A DNA stretch of 42,044 nt, from NCBI RefSeq assembly GCF_000003605.2, contig NW_003151268.1, positions 58,158 through 100,201 on the forward strand. Direction: 5' to 3'. Of the stretch, positions 11,791 to 24,840 are shown one piece after another (position 1 is the first letter of the stretch; every line of letters begins with the position of its first letter). Both the position numbers and the translations under genes were made by a program. Source of the stretch: Saccoglossus kowalevskii (Eukaryota; Hemichordata; Enteropneusta; Harrimaniidae). The notes under the pieces are model-generated. The model saw only the letters and a program-made list of their open reading frames with translations, searched no databases and was not told where the DNA came from.

Positions 11791-14621
11791 ATGTAATTTA
11801 TTATATTATGAAAACCATATTGACTGGGTAAACACACAATGTGTATAGTATTTTGCAAACATTCATGATTGATTGCAGTGATTAATTTACTATTTCATTT
11901 TTATGGCCTTTTCAACTAAAGATCTCTATCACATGGTATAAAATCCAAAATTTAATTGGTCAACTATACCCTTGTTTTATTCAACACTTACAAAATTCCC
12001 CAGTTGTATTAAACATTACCCGTGTCGATTTCCATATATTGCAAAATGGTGGATAATTCTCACTTACTTCACAGACATCTAAAAATGATAAATTAAAACC
12101 CCAAAATATGTCAATTTATTCACTGACTAACAATTTTTAAAACTCAGCGAATACCCCTGAAACAGAAAATCCACTAAAATTACAGTAAATCCTGACAATA
12201 ACTCATCTTTACCAGAACAAGTCTCCCTATATTAGAATAGACTAAGCACTTTGATACAAATAGTTGGTCTAATAACGTAATAATCCCCCTCGCCATGGTA
12301 AGTGCACCACTTAGGTAAAAGTGGCCCCCTGGGGTTGGTTTACCACACTGAATTTTCGTAAATTGGGTGACCAAATTGAGTGACTAGCTTGTTGACCTGT
12401 TCTGTCAATCGCATTGTATTTTTACACAGGCATTGTCTCCCCTGAGATTCAGACCTCGCACGTCAGGAGTGAATTGGAAAAAACATTCTGACATCAGCAT
12501 CTGACAAAAGATTCAGTCATCTTTCCAGACCTATTACGATTAAGTTTCTTTGTAATAAACCTTTTAGCTTATTTGTCTGGATTCATCAGCTTGTACAAAT
12601 ATCAAATGCATTTCTCGTATTTCACAAACATTTTCTAAACTTTCATTTTGCAAAGAATAGCCGGTTATGAGTTTAAATAAAACAAATTTTGTGTTTGTGA
12701 TTTTTTTTATTATTCTATTTTCTTTGTTCAAATGAGTTTTACTTTTGTTTTTGGGAGAACATAATCATAGTTTAACAACAAATGTGAAAAAATGATGTCT
12801 AAGTTAGTTTACAGACTATATACTACTAGGTGCTAAATATTGAAAGTACAAAATTAAAAATTAAAACTTTGGTTGTTTGACCTTAGCTAGTTTTTGCATA
12901 GAAATACATAATTGTATGCTCATTTGCATAAAATGAACTTTTCTATTTCTCCTAAAATTTTCACAATAAACATGAATTTATTTTATTTGGCCTTATTTAG
13001 GTCTACAAAAATTGTGTTATAATGTGACCCTAACATTTTTTGCCCACCCTAAACTTTTTTGGTCAAACATAAAATTCATCATACTTGATTTTTAAGAAAT
13101 TAGCAGTTGTTTGTTATAAGTTTATTGTTGACTTCTAGTAGGTCCCAGTGCCAGTTACCCCTAAAATCAGAGCGAACCACTTTAGCAGAACTCACTTAAG
13201 TAGCCGCCTTAGGTGTACCATTATGAAAGTTTAGTGATCCCTAAGTGCACTACTATTGTCAGGCTAAATGACCCCCTAAGTCTACAAATTTAGAGATGAA
13301 TCAAAGTAGTCCCCCTATGTGTATAATGAAAGAAATGTAGTGACCCTTCCCTAAGTGCACAACTACACCATACTAAGTTTACTTTGCCATTTTGATTTAA
13401 ATTCAGCTAAGAACTAGTAATTCCCTGCGTACTCAGTACAAGCACACACATTCAAACGGTTCACTAATGTGAATGCATCTAAACCCCTCCCCGTCACACC
13501 ACCACCCCTACACCACCAATGCTCCATGACCATACTGTGTACCAAAAGAGGCAAGCTTCACCAGTCTCTTTAATTAAGTAAGGGTTTATGAGTGAATGCT
13601 TGACATGCAGTCATACTCCGATGCACGCCACTAAACAGAATAATGTAAGCCATAGAAAGTGAATGGTAACGTAATACGTATTACAATGTGACAAACACAT
13701 AGCTGTGGATAGTGACCTGAAAACCAACACAGATGTACCGGTACTGAAAAACATGTAACAATATCTTTATTATTATCGTAGTCATTGAGGGACAGTGATA
13801 TTAAAATGATTATATTATTAATAACAAAATTAAAAGGCAAATATAATAGTTAGGTATGGAGGCCTAAAAATTAAATATTTATATTATTCATAGAAATATG
13901 TGATTTCATTGAGTGGGGTGTCATGTATGTGTCATAGTATAATAAGTATTCTAATAAATTCAAATATGAATTTATCGGTGTGAACCTTAGGTGACCCTGC
14001 TGTGATTGGATTGGTTTCCAGTACATTGGGTTTTTTCGAGAAAGGTCGAAGGTCAACACCTACCTTTATGCAGGAGATTTTTTACTTATTTAAATGTGCA
14101 CCATTTAAATGGCAATATGCAAAGTGACCCTTGTTATGCATAAAACTAGTATTATATGGCAATAATGTACTTGAATGGATTTCCGTAATTTTGTTTTCTG
14201 GTTTTTTTTGACTGGTTCTATTTTAATGATGTAATGTATAATTTCAACTTTAATTATACAGCATCATAAATTGTACAGTCGTTTTATATGAATAGAAAAT
14301 AATTTTTAAATTTCAACAGAAACCACTGCGTTTCTGCACTAATAACAATCCATGCAATCCATCCATCCTGCATACACACCGTACATTACCACATGCAATT
14401 AATGATGTACATGGAGTGTAGCTATAAAAAAAATCTTTCAAAAATTGAAAAATGTTTGCATCCAGGAATGACTGTTTTTTCTGACTGTGCTTTTAAAATG
14501 GGAGTTCTATATACTCTTATTTATAAAAAAAAAAACAGTACACAGAAACAACCAAGAATAAAATATGTGCAGAAGTTGTTAAAATTTAATCTATCATTCA
14601 AAGGGATTTTAAAAAATTTAG
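11791..14621. other. non-coding AT-rich DNA left of SMAD4 exon
   Basis: No exon was recognised. In particular I looked for, and did not find, the next SMAD4 exon (the rest of the MH1 domain, with its RLWRWPDL and CVNPYHYERV motifs). A 106-bp duplicated block lies at 13198-13375. Confidence 0.45.
13198..13375. repeat. two diverged copies of a block of about 106 bp
   Basis: 'aagtagccgccttaggtgta' starts near 13198 and 'aagtagtccccctatgtgta' near 13304. Both run on through 'atgaaag', 'tagtgaccc' and 'ccctaagtgcac'. A fragment with 'gtaagtgcaccacttagg' also occurs near 12299, so this is an old dispersed repeat. Confidence 0.45.
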
Positions 14622-14622
14622 A

Positions 14623-14666
14623 GATTTTTTGCACACTTTCCATTTATAATAAAAGTGTGCAAAATC
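14623..14666. repeat. inverted repeat (15-bp arms, 12-base loop)
   Basis: The arm GATTTTTTGCACACTTT is followed by its complement AAAGTGTGCAAAATC with one 2-base bulge. It lies within SMAD4 intron 1 and would form a hairpin in the pre-mRNA. Confidence 0.5.
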
Positions 14667-14778
14667 AAAAATGAAGGTAAAATACTTTCTTACCAGAGGC
14701 AAATAGAAACACTGAGCAAGTCACTGTAAATCCAGATCTGGCAAACCTAGGCCTGGATTATTTATAAAAAATAAATTA

Positions 14779-15900
<1,122 letters not shown>

Positions 15901-16450
15901 CCCGAGTAGGGATAAGCTGGGGTACATAAATTATCGAAATATCCAGGTTTTTACTATTTACGAAGTTTCTAAAAACCTTATACTCGACATTATTGAGTAG
16001 TTTTGGGCTTTACGGTCACTCGACCCGTCAAATAGGAAAATCTATCACGATGTTGTGTTCAAAAATAGTTATACTTGTAAATTGTATCATTGCACTATCT
16101 GATCAAAATGAGATTATGGGTCAATCCGGGGGTCAGTTTCTTTAGGAATTCATGTTAAAACATTACTTCACAATAAATAATATGAGTCAGTATTTTCTGA
16201 TAGTTTTGACAACCATAAATATCCGTCTTATAACTACTTACCATATTGCAGCACACTTAACCGAACGAAAAAAAAATTTATAATGAGAACTTTTTGCCGT
16301 AAAAAAGACAATGGTAAATGTCACAATGAGTGTGTGGCCCGAGTTTATTTTTTGTTTTGTTTTTCATTGTGGCCAACAACCTAAAAAAAACATATTGTTA
16401 AATTCAAGGAAATCTGATAATCTGTTTTAAAAGTAGCCAACAACCTTTAA
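15901..16450. other. non-coding spacer upstream of SMAD4
   Basis: Nothing coding is seen. 'ggccaacaaccta' (near 16371) and 'agccaacaacctt' (near 16435) form a short direct repeat just before the nested transposon. Confidence 0.4.
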
Positions 16451-17015
16451 GGGACCGTTCAGTTTTTTACGACCCGAGTGAGGGAGGCATAATCGTAATT
16501 CAATGGTTCAACATCACAAACATAGTGTAGCTCTTTTTTACTTATTCACTGAGGAAGTCATCATATTTTCTTTATTTTTTTCTCGGTTATTCATTTTTTT
16601 CAAACATCATTGAACAGTACAAAGGTACTTGTTTATGTAGTAATTCGATTGGTAATGCGTATATCGAACGAAATTGCTCCGTAAAATAGACTCAAGAAAG
16701 CAAATAAAAATCAGTAATCACTAGCAATTGGATTGCCTGGATGGACATTACTGTAAAAGGGGTAATTGTTCACTGGGTTTTTATTTTGCTTATTTTGCTG
16801 ACTGGAAAATGCACTAAATTAGAACCCAATGAACATGTAAAATTGAGCATAGAACACATTATCTAAATGCTAAAACAGTGAATTTAAAACCCACTGAATG
16901 TGCATAAAATGGTAAATCAACGAAATTTTAACCCAGTGAAAATTAGTCATTTTACAGTATTACCTCGTTATAAAGAATTTGGCGGCCCACTCGATAATAA
17001 AAAATGAACCGTCCC
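16451..17015. mobile_element. MITE with GGGACSGTTCA termini, interrupted by a second MITE
   Basis: The left end GGGACCGTTCAGTTTTTTAC is mirrored by the right end, which read in reverse complement is GGGACGGTTCATTTTTTATT. The similarity extends about 30 bases inward (CGAGTGAGG against CGAGTGGGC). No clear flanking duplication is seen. It has no ORF. A 207-bp TA-flanked element (16751-16957) sits inside it, so the host element was about 358 bp and is the older insertion. Confidence 0.7.
16751..16957 (+). mobile_element. 207-bp MITE, CTGTAAAA family, copy 1
   Basis: It runs from CTGTAAAAGGGGTAATTGTT to the inverted end AATTAGTCATTTTACAG, flanked by TA at 16749-16750 and 16958-16959. It has the same length as the copy at 25930-26136, which is inverted and by eye about nine-tenths identical. 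Internally it repeats the core CCCAGTGAA / CACTGGG several times. It is non-coding and was probably mobilised by a TA-targeting DDE transposase. Confidence 0.8.
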
Positions 17016-18133
17016 TGAAACATAAATATATAAGATTATTCTACCTGCATTTCTTTTATTGAATATATGCATGTAAGTATTAAATTATTAACACCCAGAA
17101 ATGAAGAATACGGCCTACCCCTATTTCTTTGTTCGCTCGAATTGAGTAAACGTGATTCAATTTTCGGAAGACAACAAAACATTTCGTTGTGATTTAAAAC
17201 TCAAAACGCTACAGATTTACGTAAATTTAACAACAAAAATAGTTCCGTCTTTTGCTCCAAAACTTGCATAAATCAAGATTGATGATGTATTGAGTTTTAT
17301 GAAAAAAAAACAAACTTTTTTGGAATTGCTGCGGCTACTGATGGCAATTGGGTATCCTATTAATCTAACTACAACTTATTCAAAAGATTTTGGCTAAAAC
17401 ATTTAGATAATTTATAGTAAACGTCATGTACACGTGTTTTCCCTAAACGGCCTGTATAGATATCCGTATCATAAATGCAATAATGTATCGTGAAAAATTG
17501 ACGAATTAGTTGTAAGTTTACATTCGTTCATGAAGCCTCGGGTTAGGTAATGGTTGAATCACGATTATATGCTAAGGCAACACGTGACAGTTTTGATTAA
17601 GTGCAGTGTTGTTTAAAGCAGAAATGTATTAACAATTATATTCGTTTTGTAGATTAGAATATAATTGATATTTATTCGTTATGTAAGTGAATTAATAGGT
17701 GGATATTCCACCTATGCGATTGTGGGGTGAAATCCTCTATGTCTACAACAGAGGAATATTTGGCTAATAAACACGTGCCTTGTAGCAGCCACCGCATATA
17801 CTGGTATATATATGCCATTTATTTCGAGTTTGCCAGAAATTGGATAAATAATGACATCGTTATTACGTCATAGAGGGCGGCCTCTTAGACCATATATATT
17901 TCATATAGTGTTGACATATGATAACTATCGATATGATAGTAGATCAGTCCCTTTGTGATAGAGGGACTGTGATCAGATGGATAGATAAAACGATAGGTCT
18001 GAAGAGTGTTACAAGTGACATCGGTTTCTATATTGCCAGTTATTGCTATGTTCTGGTTAGCCATCCACGGAATAACAGTTTCCCAAGAAGAGATCCAAAG
18101 CTGTTTTAACTTTTTCGATATACTTGAAACCAA
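17016..18133. other. non-coding AT-rich DNA
   Basis: No exon is recognised. It contains the twin hairpins at 17695-17755. Confidence 0.4.
17695..17755. repeat. two adjacent hairpins
   Basis: ATAGGTGGA-TAT-TCCACCTAT (17695-17715) is a perfect 9-bp stem with a 3-base loop. TCCTCT (17733-17738) pairs with AGAGGA (17750-17755). No known RNA family was recognised. Confidence 0.45.
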
Positions 18134-18349
18134 ATGACGGCATCAAGTGATAATTACAGCACCCACACCACCAAGACTGCAACTATGTCTACCCCCTGTC
18201 AAATTTCACGACTGTCAGATTGTCCACTAACTGCCAGCAATGATGCCTGTCTCAGCATTGTACATAGTTTAATGTGTCACAGACAGGGATCTAAATCTGT
18301 TACTGTCTTCGATCGATTATTAAAATCTGACCTTGGCAACAACTGTTGA
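18134..18349 (+). pseudogene. 71-codon ORF carrying an inverted copy of the SMAD4 N-terminal exon
   Basis: The frame starts [15 protein letters not shown] and ends in TGA at 18347-18349. Residues 36-53 read [18 protein letters not shown], identical to the MH1 start of SMAD4 14833-15066. The shared DNA is 56 bp (18234-18289 against 14995-15050 on the other strand) with one silent difference. On both sides similarity stops abruptly, so this is not a full paralogous exon. The MH1 residues that follow in SMAD4, and any usable donor site in phase, are missing. It is most simply a recent inverted partial duplication. A translated small protein or an exon of an alternative transcript cannot be excluded. 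Confidence 0.6.
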
Positions 18350-19834
18350 AACATATCTTTACTGTAACAGTACTACTTCATGTTATTTTGTGAAATGCGT
18401 ATTGTCCAAGTATAAAGTATTGTTTGAGAATTATTTCAAAAGCTTGCATGGAAATAAGCGACAAACTAAATTTATTATTTACACTCCGTGCACGTGCATA
18501 TAATGTACAGCATGGAAGGTATACAGTATGTCTTGGGATCAGTGCGTAATGAGGTACTAGTAATGGCCGTAGATCGTTGGCTAAATTGTAATAGAAAAAT
18601 AGAATACCCCGATATAATGTTGTACAGTCACCGGCGGTAATTTAAGTCTCGTCCAGGTCAAAATTCATACTCGTGATTCTATTAGAAGTGTGAGAAAATC
18701 AATGTGTATCAACACAAATGTCGCACATGCGCGGCGGTCACCGCCCTTCAAGCTTTTTAAAGTTTTATTCACAGCAGTTATTATAAACTACTAGTTTTCA
18801 ACTTCAGTTGCATGATGAATTCACAAGACACAAAAAGAAAGACAACACATTTCAAGTTTGAAGGAAGAGGGAAATCATATGCTTTGGTCCGTGTTTTTCA
18901 GAAGTATTTTAGCGAATTACCGTTGATGGCATCCTCGCAAAATCTTTGAAGGTTTCAACCAGATTACTTATAATAGACCTTAAACCGGGTCCAAAAATGC
19001 GTAATTTGCTGAATCAAGATGTTATAAAGTTTTCGCCAAAAATAAATGTTGCCTAGCTCAAACTTACAAAATGAACAAAACAAATTTTGTCAGCTTTTCT
19101 TCTTTCAAGTTGCTCAGATAATGTTTAAAAGCAGGTGTCCCATACATACACTGTTCATAGACATACTAGTTTAACAGCCGGCATAATTGTGTTCAAGATA
19201 ATACCTCTTAGTCAAGGCCATTGTTTTGGTGGCTTATTTATCCACCTTTCATCAATTAAAGATTTTTCATTTCCCATCTATTTGAATATTGTGTAAAACA
19301 CTATAGTAAACTCACAGACCAGACTTTGCAAATTTAGCAAAAATGTGATGTCTAATTGAGTGGCAAAGGTTCACATTCAAATCAAATGAAGATTGAGCAT
19401 TTAACATCTAAGCTATTGGGGATTCGGTTGGCTTACGAGCAATAATATACTTAATGCATTATGTCTCGTCTTTGTACCAATTTTAAACAATCCGACCACG
19501 CTTGAGAAAGTGTTCTAAACACACCGACAATACCCAGTTTCAGAATACATCAGAGGACAAATGAAGTACCAAACACCTTGTTCTATGCTTTCTCAAGTGG
19601 GTATATCAACATTCTATCAAAACAAAATCGGTACCAGATTGTTAAAGTTCAGTAAATCCTAAAATGCTACAGTCGGTTGGAGATTTCAAATCACAAACGT
19701 ATGCGTTCGTTAACTACGAGCGATGTCAGTTAATTCTAAATTCGAATGAAATCTGACCAGAAAATTGGAGTTTTTAACAAATTTGTCATATAACCCATCA
19801 TTCAGGCCTTTTTATTTCTGCAACACCTCAAGTT
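18350..19834. other. non-coding spacer with a CpG-rich patch
   Basis: No exon is recognised. Around 18720-18755 there is an NRF1-like CACATGCGCGG next to the dyad GGCGGT-C-ACCGCC, which could mark a promoter, for example for a non-coding SMAD4 5' exon. The remainder is unique-looking AT-rich DNA. Confidence 0.35.
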
Positions 19835-20507
19835 CTGAAGATTAGTTAACCTGAATTTAGTTGCTTAGTTAATCTGAAGATTAGTTAACCTGAATTTAGT
19901 TGCTTAGTTAATCTGAAGATTAGTTAACCTGAATTTAGTTGCTTAGTTAATCTGAAGATTAGTTAACCTGAATTTAGTTGCTTAGTTAATCTGAAGATTA
20001 GTTAACCTGAATTTAGTTGCTTAGTTAATCTGAAGATTAGTTAACCTGAATTTAGTTGCTTAGTTAATCTGAAGATTAGTTAACCTGAATTTAGTTGCTT
20101 AGTTAATCTGAAGATTAGTTAACCTGAATTTAGTTGCTTAGTTAATCTGAAGATTAGTTAACCTGAATTTAGTTGCTTAGTTAATCTGAAGATTAGTTAA
20201 CCTGAATTTAGTTGCTTAGTTAATCTGAAGATTAGTTAACCTGAATTTAGTTGCTTAGTTAATCTGAAGATTAGTTAACCTGAATTTAGTTGCTTAGTTA
20301 ATCTGAAGATTAGTTAACCTGAATTTAGTTGCTTAGTTAATCTGAAGATTAGTTAACCTGAATTTAGTTGCTTAGTTAATCTGAAGATTAGTTAACCTGA
20401 ATTTAGTTGCTTAGTTAATCTGAAGATTAGTTAACCTGAATTTAGTTGCTTAGTTAATCTGAAGATTAGTTAACCTGAATTTAGTTGCTTAGTTAATCTG
20501 AAGATTA
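19835..20507. repeat. perfect 39-bp tandem array, 17.3 copies
   Basis: The unit is CTGAAGATTAGTTAACCTGA followed by ATTTAGTTGCTTAGTTAAT (39 bp). Every copy I read is identical, and the array ends in a 10-base partial unit followed by a T run. The unit junction forms the dyad TAATCT-GA-AGATTA and the unit contains GTTAAC. Absence of any substitution points to very recent expansion or strong homogenisation. The assembly may under-count copies. Confidence 0.95.
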
Positions 20508-22026
20508 ATTTTTTTTTTTCATATGCGCAAAGTTACAACCTTCAGTTTGAGTTCAAGGGGAGAACATTAGTAATTAATCTTTTTTGAATTTGGCAGTGTA
20601 AGTTAAGGAATTTTATAGGTGAATGAGAGTTTATTTAATAAGTTGGCCAAGCCAGGTTTTACTGTGCAAGTTACTGAAACATCACAGCTAAATGCCAGTC
20701 TGAAATTCAAACAATGAAGTTCACATGCATAGAATTAGAACTTAATTTAAAGAACACTATAACAGGTACCGGTATGGCAGGAAATAATGAAAGACAAAAC
20801 AAATATATTTAAAATAGGTTTATAACGAGTTAAGTGACATTGTACATATAAATATCTGGTAGGAATGAAATATCTGAAGGTACTTGCTTGAAATTAACTA
20901 TGGTTTGAAATCAGTTTACATTTAAAAAAAGTAAAAAAAAAATCCTTAATGCATAAAATTAACTTAAATTAAAAAGGTTGCCTGTTTCAAAGTTTGTTTT
21001 ACTTCGGTTTATGTCTATCGCTGCACCCTATGTTCCGAATCCCAGGGTTTAAAGACTATTTTTGCATATCGACAGAGAACACATTACCATACCATTTTGA
21101 AATATGACTAGGTACATGAAATTTAAAGTCACATTAAAAGTCCTACAATCTAATGATGAAACTAAGTGTTCTCTTACATCATTAAATGACAATAGAAAAC
21201 ATACTGAAAATGAAAGTTGAAATTGTGTTAAATAAACTTTGTGAACAGTTAGTGTTCATAAATTGAAATTAAATATTTAATTGAAAAGGATTACATAAAA
21301 AAGATAACTGAATTTAAGTTGTCCTGCTCAATATCACTGCTAAAATGTTTGCAATGATGGCAATACTGATACATAAACATTGAAACTATAGGAAATGAAC
21401 TTTAGTTTTCCACCATAGCTAGTACAAAGGAAACAAAAGTAGTGTTATAAATAATTTAATACAATAATAGCAATAAAAAAAGTCTAATCCACACTACTCA
21501 TAACCGACAAGTTATTTTTCACAGTTCAATAGAGATTGTAGCAGAATCACACAAGGCAGTCATCTTTGGTCAGCCTGCCACAGAAAATCACAGATAGTTA
21601 ATCTAAAACTGTATGTACATATCTCCCAAAATAATATATTTGCACTTAATGCAATGAATGCCAAAAAAAAGTGTTGATTCGTACTAAGCTCATGATTCAA
21701 ATTTGTTAAAATCAATTTCTTGTCAATGATTAGTTTTGAGGACCATTTTACCAGTGACATTGTTCAATGAAAGTTGTATACTTTAGAGCATGAATGGTTA
21801 GCAGCAATGCTGACATCCTTTGTATACCAAATAATTCAGTTACTAGTTTCACTATCCCATACATAAATGTGCATCAAAACACTGATGCACACTACCGTGT
21901 CTATAGGCAGCAGGAGTCCACAATAAAAGGTTCACATTCACAAGCACCTAAAAATGTACACATGCAGGAATGGAGATCTTGTAAAGGCACACTAATTGCC
22001 AAGAAGTGTAAGGTAACAGCCATAAA
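20508..22026. other. CHTOP 3' flank, probably including its 3'UTR
   Basis: No exon of another gene is seen. On the minus strand, AATAAA occurs as tttatt at 20630-20635, far from the CHTOP stop. The real cleavage site cannot be fixed from sequence. Confidence 0.35.
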
Positions 22027-22319
22027 TTATTCCATGCTATCAGCTTGTGCCATGTAAGCATCCAATTCAGCATCCAGACTTCCTTTTGTTTTGGCCATGT
22101 AAGCATCCAACTGATTGTCTAAGACATCCTGGGAGACTGGCTTGTTTGCTGCACCTCTACCCCTTCCTCTGCCGCCACCTCGACCACCTCTGCCACCACG
22201 CCTCTGAGCACCTCGTCCACGAAATCCCTGTCCACGAAGTCCTTGACCACGAAGTCCTTGACCACGTCCCCTGCCTCTACCAATGCCAACCCCTCTTCCA
22301 CCACGTCCTATTCTGCCAC
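22027..22319 (-). CDS. chtop: CHTOP last exon (RGG region end and C-terminal duplication)
   Basis: The acceptor is TTTCAG/GTGGC, in phase 1 with the previous exon. It encodes residues 167-262: repeated RG(Q)GLRGQG units, then [16 protein letters not shown] and [16 protein letters not shown], then TAA at 22027-22029. The opposite strand is open only because of the Gly/Arg-rich composition. Confidence 0.95.
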
Positions 22320-24377
22320 CTGAAATTTGACAAAACAAGTGTTTATAAAAACCTTTGTTTTTGGTCAAGCTCTCTACTAATGAGCAAATATAAGTGCTAA
22401 TTAAGATTCCTTGAATTCACTGGTTTTATTATGTACTAAAATATCCATCAACGGCAGTTGTGCAATCACTTAAAGACAACTACTTATAATATAGAAATCA
22501 CAACTTCAGACTAAGCAAAATATGGTAGTTTGATTCATCAAAAGCACAGATGACATTTCTGAATTTGTGTACAAGTAAAATTAGTGGTTAAATAAGATTC
22601 AGTACTTATATTAGCAAGCTTATTGTGCCAGGCAGCAAACTAGATTTGTTAGACTCACAATTACCAACTACCTACAAGGATTTTCAGCAGTCTACTAAAA
22701 TAAAAGCAGCTGCAGCATTGGTTTCATGATACCTGAACAAAATTGAACTTTGTCCACTACAAACAACTATGATAAGTCTAAAATAGAGAAACTAAACCAC
22801 ACTACAGAGATGCAACATTAAGTACACTATGATGCAGTGTTAACTAATCAAGATAGGAGCATAGATGAAGGCGTGCAACAATTACAATAATAGTAAAATT
22901 GGACGCACCCATTCCTTGCCCAAATCCACCTCTTCTAAATTCTCTTCCTCTTCCCCCACCCCTAACGAAACCACGTCCTCCCCTACCTATGGCACCTCTA
23001 CCACGAGCTCCACGTTGTGGAAGGCCACGCCGCATAATTCCTCTACCACGCATAACACCTCTTTGTGAAATCCCAAGACGTCCTCTGATATTGCTCTTCC
23101 CAAGACGTTGCTTCAAACTTCTGGCTCCTTGTTGCCTTTGTATTTGCTGTAACTAGTGAATAAAAAACACATAACCAGTCATTTTTAAATAATAGTCGTA
23201 TGTACAATTACGTGCAAAAGTTCAGTTTTCTCCCATGGCTATTTTTTTCAAACAATAGTATGCTATAACAATGCTCTGGGACGAACCAGAAATTGAAGCA
23301 GGACTTTTCAACAATAAAATCATCACTTGTCAAATTTACAATAAGTTGTACATGTGCACAAAATAATGAAATAGGTGATTTTTTTTGATTTTTTTATCAA
23401 TATGGAATTAAAATGTTCCGAGTAAGCAAATAATATTTCACATTCAATCATACCTGTGCTGGATTTAATGCAGCAGCCACTGAAGGCCTATTTTCCATCT
23501 GTTGTGCTAGTCTTCTATTCTTAGATGATGCCATGGCTTGTTGTTGCATTAAGGCCGACCTCTGTTGTGCTGTCATCTGAGGTCTTTGCTTGATCAGTTT
23601 AGTAAATCTTCAAGTTGAATGAAAGGTGATGGGTACATTGTATGTCAATTTGTTTCACATTGAGAGGGTATAAATCTTGTAAGTTTTGTCAGAAGTGGAT
23701 AAAGTGGACTTTACCAGAAGGAACATGCAGCAACGAGGTCATTTTGAAACAGATGGTGAACAACTTGGGAAAGATAAGACAGCAGGGAGTGAAGTATTTT
23801 TCTTATAAGACAAGGAATCTGAAACTTCAGAGCTGCTGGGTCCGAGTGCCTCTTACCAAGTACACAAGTGTACTGAGGGCATGGAACCACAAGACACAAT
23901 GCTCCCATGCCTCTTACTGCAGTGGTCATGTCTGGAAGACACACCAAAGATGGGCAATGGGAAGCAGCATCAACCCTCTCAGCACATTATACATAACATT
24001 ATACATGATTCACAACATATAGCCCATCTTCAACATAGAAACTGAGTTTCTGGAGTGCATATACAATATCAGCTGCTGATAACACCACACCTCATTTTTA
24101 TTGTATTTTTAGACCTTATTGTCGGTAAACCTGTTGTTTGTCACAGCTTGCCAACAATAGGTCACATCTCTTTCTAAATAATTATAATACAGCTGAATAT
24201 TACAACACTTGCAAATCTAACAGATTTCATGCTCTGTATAGCATGTACGTTTATGTATTTCAATGCCCCTCACCGGTCATTTAATGAAACTTTTGTAGTG
24301 CTTTTCAGCACTATTTTGGGAGATGCTTGTGTAGGAGACACAACTGCTCCTGTGCCAACACGTCTTTGTAGCGCCAT
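22027..24377 (-). CDS. chtop: CHTOP (chromatin target of PRMT1 / friend of PRMT1), complete
   Basis: CHTOP is a nuclear RGG-box protein. It is methylated by PRMT1, takes part in the TREX mRNA-export complex and binds chromatin. Four coding exons (24274-24377, 23454-23607, 22909-23146, 22027-22319) join in frame to 262 residues, close to mammalian CHTOP. The order is an N-terminal [15 protein letters not shown] motif (about residues 20-34), [13 protein letters not shown] (about 65-77), the basic [15 protein letters not shown] (about 95-109), a long RG/RGG-rich region (about 110-220), and the paired C-terminal [14 protein letters not shown] / [11 protein letters not shown] repeat (FoP duplication domain). 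All introns are GT-AG. A fifth, 5'UTR exon ends at 24841. It is head-to-head with VPS72. Mammalian Chtop is known to autoregulate through intron retention; nothing here tests that. Confidence 0.95.
22909..23146 (-). CDS. chtop: CHTOP exon with RLGKSNI motif and RGG box
   Basis: The acceptor is TTACAG/CAA and the donor ATGG/GTGCGT, a less common GTGCGT donor. It encodes residues 87-165 plus the first base of Gly166: [20 protein letters not shown], then the first half of the RG-rich region. Confidence 0.93.
23454..23607 (-). CDS. chtop: CHTOP exon with [13 protein letters not shown]
   Basis: The acceptor is CTTGAAG/ATTTAC and the donor CACAG/GTATGA. It completes Arg35 and encodes residues 36-86, [10 protein letters not shown]...[21 protein letters not shown], a glutamine-rich conserved segment. 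Confidence 0.93.
23640..24010 (+). other. unexplained GC-richer block in CHTOP intron, open on both strands
   Basis: Within the CHTOP intron 23608-24273 this block is less AT-rich than its surroundings and carries a 126-codon plus-strand frame (23642-24022). A second plus frame (starting at [11 protein letters not shown]) and a 78-codon minus frame overlap it. I recognise none of the products. It may be a degenerate inserted gene fragment or retro-element piece. Confidence 0.3.
24274..24377 (-). CDS. chtop: CHTOP first coding exon
   Basis: It starts [18 protein letters not shown] and reaches the conserved [15 protein letters not shown] before the donor CCG/GTGAGG. The exon extends 5' as UTR to 24416, where a strong TTTTTTTAG acceptor shows that a further upstream exon exists. 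Confidence 0.92.
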
Positions 24378-24840
24378 TATGATAGATTTTTCCTGGCAGA
24401 CCTTTTGGACCAACCACTAAAAAAATAAAATATATATACATTTATTGATAGCAAGTCAATACCAATCAATATCAGTGTGTATAATATATACGTGTACAAG
24501 CCAAACTACAGCAAGCTAATACAATCATATTTTTAATTTACACGCACCAATCTGGGAGCCTGTTACCGAATATTATTGAAATTATGAATAAAAGTTTCCA
24601 ATCTATTGTAATAAAACAACAGTCAATGGAAAGGTTAATTAACAATAAAAATTACGGTTTACTCGGAGTAAAAAACAAAACAAAACAGCAATTTGCCAAG
24701 AGAAAAATGTACACGTATACAAATACAACGCCCAGTATCAAAACACAGGCAAAAAACTACAATATCGTGAAAACGGTTTAACTTTATTTAATAATAATAA
24801 AACTACGACAAACTATAAATGTTGGTTTATGTGTTCCTAC

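Noticed and set aside
11594-11831. ORFs on both strands over the 21-bp array
   Set aside because: The repeat length is a multiple of three and lacks stops; there is no other coding evidence.
22047-22400. 117-codon plus-strand ORF rich in His, Pro and Leu
   Set aside because: It is the antisense shadow of the CHTOP Gly/Arg-rich exon.
24584-24781. 65-codon plus-strand ORF next to CHTOP
   Set aside because: It is low-complexity Lys/Asn/Thr-rich sequence inside the CHTOP 5' intron, on the wrong strand.
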